DNA of 64,000 nt, taken from positions 1-64,000 of the forward strand of contig JBQEKC010000002.1 of the NCBI GenBank assembly GCA_052103595.1, written 5' to 3'. This stretch comes from CAMEGH01 sp052103595 (lineage in GTDB: Bacteria; Patescibacteriota; Saccharimonadia; Saccharimonadales; Saccharimonadaceae). The translations under genes were made by a program, and so were the position numbers. Positions 53,656-62,113 of this stretch are shown here, piece by piece (the first letter of the stretch is position 1; each line of letters opens with the position of its first letter). The notes under the pieces were generated by a model that worked only from the letters and a program-made list of their open reading frames with translations, was not told where the DNA came from and searched no databases.

Positions 53656-53856
53656 TTAGTTGCTAGTTACGAACGGTAGTAGTGCCAAGTGGCGAGCGCG
53701 CTTTACAGCAACGGTTAGCTGGCGCTGTTGTTTTGCGCTCAAACCGGTGCGTGATGCTGGCTCGATCTTGCCGTAGCTATCGATAAATCGTAGCAAAGTT
53801 TTTGCATCTTTGTAATCAAAGTATGCTGGGGTGTCTTTCTTCATTCGTTTAGACAT
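53656..53856 (-). CDS. rpsR: 30S ribosomal protein S18
   Basis: 66 residues: FDYKDAKTLLRFIDSYGKIEPASRTGLSAKQQRQLTVAVKRARHLALLP, quoted in part as the S18 core. Zinc-free form. GGAG before the start. Third gene of rpsF-ssb-rpsR. Confidence 0.95.
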   Translation of the reverse strand: MSKRMKKDTPAYFDYKDAKTLLRFIDSYGKIEPASRTGLSAKQQRQLTVAVKRARHLALLPFVTSN

Positions 53857-53882
53857 AAATATTCTCCGTATTAATTGCTATC

Positions 53883-54314
53883 CTAGAATGGGATTTCAGA
53901 GAGGTCGATTGGCTTATCATCAATCTCGTCGTTTGCTGGTGCGTTGTTGTTTGAACGTGAACCACCGCCAGATGATTGCCCGCCGCCTTCACCACCAGAG
54001 CCGTCAAGGAACGTTACGTCAAAGGCAACCACTTCTACACGGCTACGGCGCTTGCCGGTTTCTTTATCTTCCCAGCTATCTTGGCGAAGACGACCTTGCA
54101 CTAGCGCACGGCGTCCCTTTGATAGATACTGGCTCACCAGTTCGCCGGTCTTTTCCCATGCTGTTACGTCAAAGAAATCAGCTTGGTCATCTTGCCCTTG
54201 GCGATCAACTGCCAGGCTAAAGCTACAAACAGCTTTTCCACTTGCAGTGGTGCGCATTTCTGGATCTCGTGTTAGACGACCCATTAGTATTACTTGATTA
54301 ATACCTCGTGCCAT
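53883..54314 (-). CDS. ssb: Single-stranded DNA-binding protein
   Basis: 143 residues: OB fold (INQVILMGRLTRDPEMRTTASGKAVCSFSLAV), Gly/Ser/Asn-rich linker and acidic tail ending DLSEIPF, the partner-binding tip. Middle gene of rpsF-ssb-rpsR. Confidence 0.96.
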   Translation of the reverse strand: MARGINQVILMGRLTRDPEMRTTASGKAVCSFSLAVDRQGQDDQADFFDVTAWEKTGELVSQYLSKGRRALVQGRLRQDSWEDKETGKRRSRVEVVAFDVTFLDGSGGEGGGQSSGGGSRSNNNAPANDEIDDKPIDLSEIPF

Positions 54315-54387
54315 ATCGTTTTGCCCGTATACACACTCTCGCGTGTTCCGGTACTTCCCCTCTCTATAATCCCTCTTGGGTTGTTAG

Positions 54388-54741
54388 TTACGCCTCTTCT
54401 GAGCGTGCAGCGCGTTCGCTGGCTTTTTTTGCGTCTTCTGCGAGTGCCGCACGACCTTTTTCGTCGATAGTTACAAGCAAGTAACGCAATACTTCGTCAG
54501 TAATGTTCAACACATTGCTGATCTTGAGCGGTGCGTCAGCTGGAAGTTTTACATCCATGTTTACGTAAACCGCAAAATTTTCTTTGTTGATCTGGTAGGC
54601 AAGTTTTTTCTTCCCCCAGTTTTCTTCTGTTACGATTTCACCGCCAGCCTTGGCCACGAGATCACGCACTTTTTTCAGTGGTGTTTCGATGTCAGCCTCA
54701 AGGTCGGGGTGAATAAGAACGGTTAGTTCGTACTCTTTCAC
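54388..54741 (-). CDS. rpsF: 30S ribosomal protein S6 (GTG start)
   Basis: About 117 residues from GTG 54741: KEYELTVLIHPDLEADIETPLKKV, with a C-terminal Ala/Glu-rich tail. The GTG is chosen because AGAGGAGG lies 7 nt upstream; the upstream ATG frame would lie in the leader hairpins. First gene of rpsF-ssb-rpsR. Confidence 0.94.
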   Translation of the reverse strand: MKEYELTVLIHPDLEADIETPLKKVRDLVAKAGGEIVTEENWGKKKLAYQINKENFAVYVNMDVKLPADAPLKISNVLNITDEVLRYLLVTIDEKGRAALAEDAKKASERAARSEEA

Positions 54742-54747
54742 TCGATT

Positions 54748-54826
54748 TCCTCCTCTGGAATCCGTTTTGGATGTATGTGTTCTGTTTGACACATACAGCA
54801 GGTTAATAACAGATGTAATTATAGCA
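54748..54826 (-). promoter_or_regulatory. rpsF promoter and hairpin leader (possible S6:S18 site)
   Basis: Extended -10 TGCTATAAT (54826-54818). The leader then folds GTATGTGT-8 nt-ACACATAC (54796-54773), followed by the small hairpin ATCC-aaaac-GGAT right before the SD. In many bacteria the S6:S18 pair represses this operon through a leader stem; this is a candidate by position, with no confirmed binding motif. Confidence 0.5.
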
Positions 54827-54841
54827 GATTGTCTCGTGCGC

Positions 54842-55013
54842 GTCTAGTTTTTAGCACTCACTACACAAATGTATCCAGCTTGAATAGATTTGGGTAATGC
54901 CCGAGATTAGACGCTCTCGGGTGGGCGGTTGATAGCGGATGCTATCAAGAAGCTTACGATGATGTTGGAATCTCCCCTCAAGGAAAGACGTCGCCGACCG
55001 TGTAGACACCTAG
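54842..55013. ncRNA. Structured element of about 170 nt, strand unclear
   Basis: Non-coding interval with nested exact stems: GTCTAG/CTAGAC (54842-54847 with 55008-55013), CTACAC/GTGTAG inside it, hairpins CCCGAGA-8 nt-TCTCGGG and TTGATAGC-ggat-GCTATCAA (near 54908-54953), and AGCTT/AAGCT between. Too structured for spacer DNA. No terminator or clear promoter is seen on either strand. Could be an RNA gene, a 3' element of the pilin transcript, or a leader region of rpsF. Confidence 0.45.
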
Positions 55014-55621
55014 ACATTTGGCAGCGGAACAACGCACATTGTATAGCCAGGCCCCGTCCAAGAGTATGACTGCGAGGCTGGTGATTTCATATTCGGCCAC
55101 TCCGTTTCGTGGTCGACAATACCGCTATTATCACAGTCTTTCGCCGATCCTTCCAGAGCATACATCAAATAGTACGGATTCACGACACCGTTCACCCTAA
55201 ACTCCTCCCAATGGACCACAATGCCACCCATAAATGTTACACTATCGCTGATAGCAACTGGCCGCGCATTAACCACAGGGAGGTTAGCTAAAAGCTGCAA
55301 CATTTTTTCGTTGAACTCGTCATTTTTCGGAGTTAGATAATCGGACGCGCCACAATCAGGCTGTCCGTCACCATTCGTATCAGGATAGCCAAGCCCTAGA
55401 CAGGCCGAATAGCCAAAGTCAGGATACGCACCATTTGCAGCGGCATATCCTTTTAGCGCTCGTTCAAATTGCGAAACACCTGAAATAGTTCGTACATTAT
55501 TTGCGCGAGCTTGCACACCGTTATACACCATAAGTGAAATTGCTGCTAAGATCGCGATAACGACAATGACGATCAGCAGCTCTACGATTGTAAACCCGCC
55601 GTCTTGTCTCCTCATCCTCAT
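55010..55621 (-). CDS. Additional type IV pilin, coupled to ftsK
   Basis: About 203 residues from ATG 55621: MRMRRQDGG|FTIVELLIVIVVIAIL with Glu at +5, then a long helix and a head domain with Ca-loop-like DTNGDGQPDCG and Cys pairs. Begins 7 nt after the ftsK stop. It is 17 kb from the pilus locus and may be an alternative or specialised pilin. Confidence 0.85.
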   Translation of the reverse strand: MRMRRQDGGFTIVELLIVIVVIAILAAISLMVYNGVQARANNVRTISGVSQFERALKGYAAANGAYPDFGYSACLGLGYPDTNGDGQPDCGASDYLTPKNDEFNEKMLQLLANLPVVNARPVAISDSVTFMGGIVVHWEEFRVNGVVNPYYLMYALEGSAKDCDNSGIVDHETEWPNMKSPASQSYSWTGPGYTMCVVPLPNV

Positions 55622-55628
55622 AGGATAA

Positions 55629-57935
55629 TTAGTCGCTAGCCCTATCCTCAAGCTCATCAAGGCTCGCAATCAAGACCTCGCGTGGGCGAGCGCCGTCTGC
55701 AGGGCCGATGATTCCCTGATCTTCCATTTCTTCTACAAGTCGCGAGGCTCGAGCATAGCCAACACGCAAACGGCGTTGCAATAAGCTAGCACTGGCTTTT
55801 TTACTTTCTACTACCACGCGCACGGCATCTTTGTACATATCATCGCTACTGCCGCTGTCAAAGTCCATCACCACGCCACCTTTGCCACCAAGATGCACTG
55901 GTTGCGCCACGATTTCGTCGTTATATTGCGGTGCCGACTGCATGCGCAAATGATCGGTAATCTTCAGCACTTCTTCATCAGTTACCCAGGCACCCTGCAC
56001 ACGCTTCGGCTTGCCCATTTGGGCGGTTTTCATTAGCATGTCACCTTGGCCCAACAATTTTTCTGCACCAGCAACGTCTAAAATAGTACGGCTGTCTACC
56101 TGGCTCGCCACGGTAAAGGCAATACGCGCTGGGACGTTAGCTTTAATCAACCCAGTAATAACATCTACACTTGGGCGCTGTGTTGCCAGCACCAAGTGAA
56201 TACCCACCGCACGCGCTTTCTGTGCCAAGCGCACAATCAGCGCCTCGACATCACGAGCCGCCAGCATCATCAAATCGGCCAACTCATCAATCACCACTAC
56301 GATATATGGCATTGTGCCCTCTTCGTGCTGCTGTACATTGCCATCTTCGTCTTCAACCGAGATTTTGTGACCACGCTGGCGCAAACGCTTGTTGTAGCTT
56401 TCAATTTCACGCACCTTTTCTTCGGCGAGCAATTTATAGCGACGCTCCATCTCGTTGACGGCCCATTTTAGGGCACTGATGGTTTTTTCTGGTTCATTAA
56501 TCACCGGTGTTAATAAGTGTGGAATATCTTCGTATGGCGCCATTTCTACCTGCTTTGGATCCACCAAAATCAGCTTCATCTCGCTTGGGCTATTGCGATA
56601 GAGCAAGCTGGTTAATAGTGTGTTAATCATCACCGACTTACCCGAACCAGTCTGCCCTGCAATCAAAAGGTGCGGCATTTTATTCAACTCACCAATCGTT
56701 GCGTGTCCAGAAATATCCTTCCCGATCGCAAAGCTCAGTGGCTGTTTACCACCTTTCCATTGCGACGAATCAAGAATTGCTCGCAAGCGCACATCAGCCG
56801 CACGCACGTTTGGCACTTCAATACCAACCGCTTTTTGCCCTGGAATTGGCGCCTCAATACGCAAACTTTGAGCTGCCAAGTTTAGTGCAATATTTGTTTC
56901 AAGCGCCGTAATACGCGTCAACTTCACGCCACTTGGCGGGCGCAATGTGTATTGCGTGACCTTTGGCCCCACATTAGCGTCTTCCATCTCAACGTCAATA
57001 TTAAATTCGCTGAGCGTATCTTTAATTGTAAGGGCATTTTGCTGTACATCGCCCGCATCAGGTGGATTCTCTTTCTTTTCAAGTAACTCTAGGCTTGGCG
57101 ATTTCCAGTTTGGATCACTCACCGCAACCAGGGCTTGCTGATTTTCCGCTTGTTTATCTTGCTGCATACTGCCACGTAAACTTGCCAAGCGCGGTTTTGC
57201 CTTTTCTTCAGCCTCTGTTTGTGTTGGCATGTTAACATTTAGCTTAATACCAACATCTTTTGCGGCGGCATCAGCCTTATCTTTTTTACCCGTCTTTTCG
57301 TCATCTTTCTCGCTGCCACCAAACTTCAAACGAATACCGCTAGCTGGTTTTTCAGCCTTGTTTGCTTCTTGCATTACTTTTTTATTTGAGCGCTCTTCTT
57401 CTTTTAGACTTGACTGCATCCAGCCCCAAATACTACTAATTACCGTAAACGGCGAGACTCGTAGTACAAACAGCGCGGTAATAAGAATGAGCAAAATATA
57501 GATAAAGCCAGCCACGGTAGTGTTGACCATCGGCAGCATAATATACATATTAAGCGAATCACCAAACCAGCCACCCGTCGTTTGCCCTGCTTTGTCGTGT
57601 AGTAAGCCAAAAAGACCCGCAAACCACAACACCATCAAGCCGGTAGCAAACTTCATCACTAAGGGTAATTTGTTGTTTTCTGCGCGGAAAATTTCGACCG
57701 CCATATACACAAACAATACAGGCACGACATACACCGCGTAGCCAATCAGTTGCAAACTCACCTGCTGTAGCCACTCAAGCACCGGCCCGCCCGCATCAAA
57801 CCAGGCCACCACATACAACACCGACACAGCAATCAGTACAACAGCGCCAACTTGCGCCCAAAACCCTGCCGGCAGTTGATGCTGCGGCTTGGCTGGTGCT
57901 TTTTTACCCCGAGTAGCTTTTTTCTTTTTTGCCAT
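55629..57935 (-). CDS. ftsK: DNA translocase FtsK/SpoIIIE
   Basis: 768 residues: four membrane helices (to about 170), linker, alpha/beta motor (Walker A GQTGSGKSVMI near 425, Walker B IVVVIDELADLMM) and the C-terminal gamma winged helix (SASLLQRRLRVGYARASRLVEEME). Pumps chromosome ends at division and activates Xer recombination; partner of the enzyme at 32636. Confidence 0.95.
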   Translation of the reverse strand: MAKKKKATRGKKAPAKPQHQLPAGFWAQVGAVVLIAVSVLYVVAWFDAGGPVLEWLQQVSLQLIGYAVYVVPVLFVYMAVEIFRAENNKLPLVMKFATGLMVLWFAGLFGLLHDKAGQTTGGWFGDSLNMYIMLPMVNTTVAGFIYILLILITALFVLRVSPFTVISSIWGWMQSSLKEEERSNKKVMQEANKAEKPASGIRLKFGGSEKDDEKTGKKDKADAAAKDVGIKLNVNMPTQTEAEEKAKPRLASLRGSMQQDKQAENQQALVAVSDPNWKSPSLELLEKKENPPDAGDVQQNALTIKDTLSEFNIDVEMEDANVGPKVTQYTLRPPSGVKLTRITALETNIALNLAAQSLRIEAPIPGQKAVGIEVPNVRAADVRLRAILDSSQWKGGKQPLSFAIGKDISGHATIGELNKMPHLLIAGQTGSGKSVMINTLLTSLLYRNSPSEMKLILVDPKQVEMAPYEDIPHLLTPVINEPEKTISALKWAVNEMERRYKLLAEEKVREIESYNKRLRQRGHKISVEDEDGNVQQHEEGTMPYIVVVIDELADLMMLAARDVEALIVRLAQKARAVGIHLVLATQRPSVDVITGLIKANVPARIAFTVASQVDSRTILDVAGAEKLLGQGDMLMKTAQMGKPKRVQGAWVTDEEVLKITDHLRMQSAPQYNDEIVAQPVHLGGKGGVVMDFDSGSSDDMYKDAVRVVVESKKASASLLQRRLRVGYARASRLVEEMEDQGIIGPADGARPREVLIASLDELEDRASD

Positions 57936-58024
57936 ATCTTCTTTAGTATACGCTATATTTGTTATGGTTTATATACTCGTATTGTAGCATATTTTGCAAC
58001 GTTTTGCAAGAGTTGGGTACAGCT

Positions 58025-58222
58025 TTAGCGTGATTCAGGCGTTTGCGCTTCAATCGGTACAGGCACTGCTGCCATTTTGCGCGGGCGGTAATACACGATA
58101 AGCACCGCCATCGAACCATAAAAAAGCATCCAAGCAGTGTTCACACCAATCAGCATCGCATCGCCAATCGTAGTTGCATACGAGATATGGCGATCACTTG
58201 CCCTACCATCCACATTACCCAA
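58025..58222 (-). CDS. Possible 65-residue membrane protein
   Basis: Open frame with one clear hydrophobic segment (MLIGVNTAWMLFYGSMAVLIVYY) and a basic stretch RPRK after it. The start is uncertain and the SD weak. It fills the otherwise empty gap between ftsK and the RNase J terminator. Could be spurious. Confidence 0.4.
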   Translation of the reverse strand: MGNVDGRASDRHISYATTIGDAMLIGVNTAWMLFYGSMAVLIVYYRPRKMAAVPVPIEAQTPESR

Positions 58223-58271
58223 GTGCTAAGATTAAACTCGTCCGAGTTTTTTATGCGGATCAGGTTAATAT

Positions 58272-58303
58272 AAAACACCCTCGGCTTTCACTGAGGGTGT
58301 TTT
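58272..58303 (-). terminator. RNase J gene terminator
   Basis: AAAACACCCTC (58272-58282) with GAGGGTGTTTT (58293-58303), directly downstream of the rnj stop on the minus strand. Confidence 0.85.
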
Positions 58304-58316
58304 CATAAGCGCGATA

Positions 58317-60458
58317 TTAATAAGCGCGTGGTTCTTCCCGATTTTTTGGCATTGTCACCTCTGTATCAGGCACTTGTTTTTCGGGGAATTTCTTTGGCGC
58401 AGGGCGTTTAAATTCGCCTTCAGAGCCGTCTTTCTTGCCGTTATGACGACGGTCATTATTGCGGTCGTTATTCCCCCCGCCGCGATTGCCGCCAATTTCG
58501 TTAATCACAGGGATGACAATTGGCGTGCGACGTGTTTGGTCGTAAAGCAAGTGGGTAATTTCGTCTTTGAGTTCTTTTTTCAAAACATCCATATCCACTT
58601 TTTTGCCGCCAAAGCTACGAGCAACTTTTTGCTTCAAGTATTGGCGAATGAGGTTCATCAACTCTTCGCTGTCACGCAGGTAGATAAACCCACGACTGAT
58701 GATATCTGGGCTGGTCATCAAGCGACCACTGCCCTTTTGTACCGTCAACACCACCACAAACATTCCTTCTTGGCTCATATGGATGCGGTCTTTCAAGACT
58801 ACTTCACTTACCGTTGCACCAGAATCATCGTACATAATACCGCCAACAGGGACGCGGCCGTTCTTGCGAGCGCTGTCTGACGTAATTTCAATCACGTCAC
58901 CGCTATCACAGACAAAAATGTTATTACGTGGAATTGCACATTCGCGTTCAGCAAGCTCGGCGTTATGCACCAACATGTGGAATTCACCATGAATTGGCAT
59001 GTAATATGTTGGATTGAGCGCGTTAATCAACTTAACGTGATCGTCGTAGTAACCGTGCCCTGAAAGGTGCAGCGGGCCAATACCAGTCAAGTGCGTTTTG
59101 CCGTTTTGAATCACCTCAGAACCTTCACGCATCAAACCATCAACCGTACGCACGACATACTTTTCGTTTCCCGGAATTGGGTTCGAACTAAAGACCACGA
59201 CGTCGCTGTTTTTGATCTTGATATGGCGGTGTGAACCTGTCGCCATGCGGTTGAGCACCGCGTTCAGCTCGCCCTGGCTACCAGTCGAAACAATTGTCAC
59301 CTTTCCATCAGGCAACTTAATGATGTCTTCCATCTTCATAATGACATCTTTAGGTACATTAATCGTACCAGTGCGCAGTGCCACTTCGAGGTTTTGCAAC
59401 ATACTGTATCCTGCCAGCGCCACTTTGCGGCCATGCTTTTTGGCTTCGTCCATAATGCCTTGAATACGGTGAATTTGTGAGCTAAACGCACTAATCACCA
59501 GGCGACTTTGTTGGTACTTGTCCATCACTTCACCAATACTGTGTTGGATCTCTGGCTCGCCGTGTGAGTGCGTACCTTCGCTTTCACAGTTAGTACTTTC
59601 GTTCATCAGCATTAAGATGCCTTCTTTGGCGCTAATTTCGGTTAGGCGCTCAAGGTCAAATTTTTTGCCGTCAACCGGATTGTCTTCAAAACGCCAGTCA
59701 CCGGTATCTACCAACACACCAAGTGGCGTACGAATCACGACCGCAGTACTGTCTGGAATTGAGTGGTTCACGCGCACCAATTCAATATTAAAGTGTTCAC
59801 CAAGCTGCGCACGTTCGTGTGCTTCTGGGTTCAGCTCGTGATACTCTGGCTCGTATGTTCCATCGCTATCATCCATGTTGCGCTTGAGCATACCAATCGT
59901 AAACTTACTAGCATAGACTGGCGCTGGAATTTGCGGAATCAGGTGGCGGAAAGCGCCAATGTGGTCGAGGTGGCCGTGCGTAAACACCACACCCTTAATC
60001 ATGTGCTTGCGTTCAAGCAAGTAGCTAATATCTGGCGTAATGTAGTTGATGCCTGGGTAGTCTGCACCGGGGAACAAAAAGCCCATATCAACAATCACGA
60101 TTTCTTTATCGTATTCGATCGCCATCATGTTTTTGCCGATACCCATTTCACCAAGGCCGCCGATTGGCATCACCTTTAGTTTTGGACCATTTGTACGTGG
60201 CTGCTTTTTCCATTCTGCCATGCTAAATTGGCGACCTTCATAGCCGTTGTAAATGCTTTTGTTGACCGGGATATCGATCATGTGCTGGCTCGCGCGCAGA
60301 TTCACGTTTTCGCTGGTGCGGCGCTGTGCACGAAACACTTCGCCTTTGCGGGTATTGGTTTGGTTCAGCGCAGCAATGTTTGATTTACGCTTCTGTTGGC
60401 TTTGTGGCCGTTTGCTCATGTCATCTGACTGAGTATTACCGAGTCTTCGTTGACCCAT
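58317..60458 (-). CDS. rnj: Ribonuclease J
   Basis: 713 residues, longer than the usual 555. An about 85-residue basic/Gln-rich N-terminal extension precedes the MBL core (VFTHGHLDHIGAF), beta-CASP domain (HGEPEIQHSIGEV, STGSQGELNAVL) and C-terminal domain, ending in an Asn/Arg/Pro-rich tail. 5'-3' exonuclease and endonuclease for mRNA decay and rRNA maturation. AGGAG precedes the ATG. Confidence 0.95.
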   Translation of the reverse strand: MGQRRLGNTQSDDMSKRPQSQQKRKSNIAALNQTNTRKGEVFRAQRRTSENVNLRASQHMIDIPVNKSIYNGYEGRQFSMAEWKKQPRTNGPKLKVMPIGGLGEMGIGKNMMAIEYDKEIVIVDMGFLFPGADYPGINYITPDISYLLERKHMIKGVVFTHGHLDHIGAFRHLIPQIPAPVYASKFTIGMLKRNMDDSDGTYEPEYHELNPEAHERAQLGEHFNIELVRVNHSIPDSTAVVIRTPLGVLVDTGDWRFEDNPVDGKKFDLERLTEISAKEGILMLMNESTNCESEGTHSHGEPEIQHSIGEVMDKYQQSRLVISAFSSQIHRIQGIMDEAKKHGRKVALAGYSMLQNLEVALRTGTINVPKDVIMKMEDIIKLPDGKVTIVSTGSQGELNAVLNRMATGSHRHIKIKNSDVVVFSSNPIPGNEKYVVRTVDGLMREGSEVIQNGKTHLTGIGPLHLSGHGYYDDHVKLINALNPTYYMPIHGEFHMLVHNAELAERECAIPRNNIFVCDSGDVIEITSDSARKNGRVPVGGIMYDDSGATVSEVVLKDRIHMSQEGMFVVVLTVQKGSGRLMTSPDIISRGFIYLRDSEELMNLIRQYLKQKVARSFGGKKVDMDVLKKELKDEITHLLYDQTRRTPIVIPVINEIGGNRGGGNNDRNNDRRHNGKKDGSEGEFKRPAPKKFPEKQVPDTEVTMPKNREEPRAY

Positions 60459-60639
60459 ATCGTTTCTTCTCCTTTATTTTGAGTACATTTGTATAAAAAC
60501 GTTAGATTTTGCAAGTAGTATACAGGGGATTGTTTGATGGCGAGTTATTTGTTGATAGTTGCCGACAAGTATCCCTCGTAAGTGCTCTTTATTATAGCGA
60601 TCCGGCAAACTGTTGTCAATTATCCCTTTTTCTAGCAAG

Positions 60640-61212
60640 TTATGACTGGCGTGCCACCTCTGCCGCCGCCAAAAAATCATCAATCAACGTTTGACGCATG
60701 CTGCCATTATAGAGTGCTGCTGCCGGGTGATATAACGGAATCACTAAGAACTCGTGATTATGGTACACCACGGGACGTGCCTTGCCGTGCTCCTGCGAAA
60801 TCTTTAGCTTTGGAATAAAACACGCGCCACTGTGCCGCCCCAAGGTAATCACTACACGCGGGTTAATAAGTTCAAGTTGGCGCATGAGATACGGCCAAAA
60901 TGCCCGCTTTTCTGCGTCTGACGGGTCACGATTATGTGGCGGACGATATTTTACTATGTTTGTAATATAGACATCCGAGCGCTCCATACCAGCCGCTCGC
61001 AACATTTCGTCTAAAAATTTGCCGCTAGCGCCAACAAACGGCTTACCCTGCAAATCTTCGTTTTTTCCGGGTGCCTCGCCGATGAACACAATATCGGCCT
61101 GCGGATTGCCATCGCCCATTACCAATTGCGTCGCCTGCGCGGCAAGTTCTGGGCAAATGTTTTTTGCGATAATATCGTGTTGCAATTCATCAAGAGAAGC
61201 GAGTTGATCCAT
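60640..61212 (-). CDS. Family-4-like uracil-DNA glycosylase lacking Fe-S cysteines
   Basis: About 190 residues: motif 1 GEAPGKNEDLQGKPFVG, VYITNIVKYRPPHNR, motif 2 YHPAAAL. Of the four cysteines that bind the 4Fe-4S cluster in family 4, only one is kept (NICPEL); VKCRPP reads VKYRPP and the fourth is Phe. Removes uracil from DNA if active. Extended -10 TGCTATAAT ends 6 nt before ATG 61212, with no SD: leaderless. Confidence 0.85.
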   Translation of the reverse strand: MDQLASLDELQHDIIAKNICPELAAQATQLVMGDGNPQADIVFIGEAPGKNEDLQGKPFVGASGKFLDEMLRAAGMERSDVYITNIVKYRPPHNRDPSDAEKRAFWPYLMRQLELINPRVVITLGRHSGACFIPKLKISQEHGKARPVVYHNHEFLVIPLYHPAAALYNGSMRQTLIDDFLAAAEVARQS

Positions 61213-61235
61213 GACTCTATTATAGCACCCTAGCA

Positions 61236-61276
61236 AAAACATCCTCGCCGAGAAGCGCCCCCGACGAGAATGTTTT
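61236..61276 (-). terminator. Terminator of the coiled-coil protein gene
   Basis: Minus strand: AACATTCTCG...CGAGGATGTT (one mismatch) followed by TTTTTGC. Confidence 0.75.
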
Positions 61277-61294
61277 GCATAAATAGAAGTGACG

Positions 61295-61954
61295 TTACTT
61301 TTTGCCGTTTGCTTTGTCGGTCACGAGCCGACCAAGGTCATTCAGCTGATCGTTCACCTCAAGATCTTGCAAACCGTCTTGCGTCTTCTTCAAAGAGTCA
61401 GTTGCTTCAGATGCTTGATCCCGCACGTCGCGCGCCACGCTCATCATCTTGCTTGAATCGCGTGCGATGTAAGCTGCCTGCAGTTGCTTCATTGGATCTT
61501 TCAAGCCTTCATATGCTTTACCCATTTCATTACCAAGCGCTGCGAGTGATTCGTTGTCAGATTCTGACAGTGTCTTGAGCGCCGTCAAACATGGGCCAAT
61601 TTCTTCACTGTACGTATCACCTACCTTATCGTAACCAGCGCGCAAAATACCGTTCACCTTCGAAGCGCTACATTCTTCGCCAACCTGCAACACTGTGTCG
61701 CCAGAATTCACAAATCCGTCCATAAACCCAACGAATTTTTCGTTTTGCTCAGCAAAAGTATCGTACTTTTCTTTCACTTCTTCATCGCGAAGCGCTTTCA
61801 TGCCAGAAAGCTCGTCGACTGATGTTTTGTACGAATCAAGTGACGATTTCATGTCGTCAATGTTCACTGAGTCGGTGTTTCCCGAGTTCATAGCACGCAC
61901 AAGGTTGCGACCTTCGGTACTCAAGCTACGATATGAGTTGTTGACGTCGCTCAT
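61295..61954 (-). CDS. Helical/coiled-coil cytoplasmic protein, unknown
   Basis: 219 residues, acidic, almost entirely helical with heptad-like spacing (DDMKSSLDSYKTSVDELSGM; DQASEATDSLKKTQDGLQDL); two Cys, no membrane segment or signal. Not recognised. Own promoter (-10 TATGAT at 62031-62026), terminator, and a small upstream ORF whose stop overlaps this start. Confidence 0.7.
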   Translation of the reverse strand: MSDVNNSYRSLSTEGRNLVRAMNSGNTDSVNIDDMKSSLDSYKTSVDELSGMKALRDEEVKEKYDTFAEQNEKFVGFMDGFVNSGDTVLQVGEECSASKVNGILRAGYDKVGDTYSEEIGPCLTALKTLSESDNESLAALGNEMGKAYEGLKDPMKQLQAAYIARDSSKMMSVARDVRDQASEATDSLKKTQDGLQDLEVNDQLNDLGRLVTDKANGKK

Positions 61955-61995
61955 TTTTTCGTGCGCTTCTTTGTAATCAGCCTGCGTTGGGCCAC
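61951..61995 (-). CDS. Possible 14-residue leader peptide (GTG start)
   Basis: GTG at 61995, 9 nt after a perfect AGGAGGAG, encodes MAQRRLITKKRTKK; its TGA overlaps the ATG of the 219-residue protein (AATGA). The strong SD serves this frame, while the ATG of the main gene has none, so the main gene may be translated by coupling. Confidence 0.45.
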   Translation of the reverse strand: MAQRRLITKKRTKK

Positions 61996-62052
61996 TTAAG
62001 AAATCTCCTCCTGTGTAGTGCTTCTATCATACCTTGTTTTGATACATTATGC

Positions 62053-62095
62053 GAAAAAAGAACCCCGTTGCTACCTGCAAACGGAGTTCTTTTTG
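62053..62095 (-). terminator. pnp terminator
   Basis: Minus strand: AAAGAACTCCGTT...AACGGGGTTCTTT followed by TTTCGC, 13-bp stem with one G-U. Confidence 0.85.
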
Positions 62096-62113
62096 TGGAT
62101 AAACAGCTGCGGT

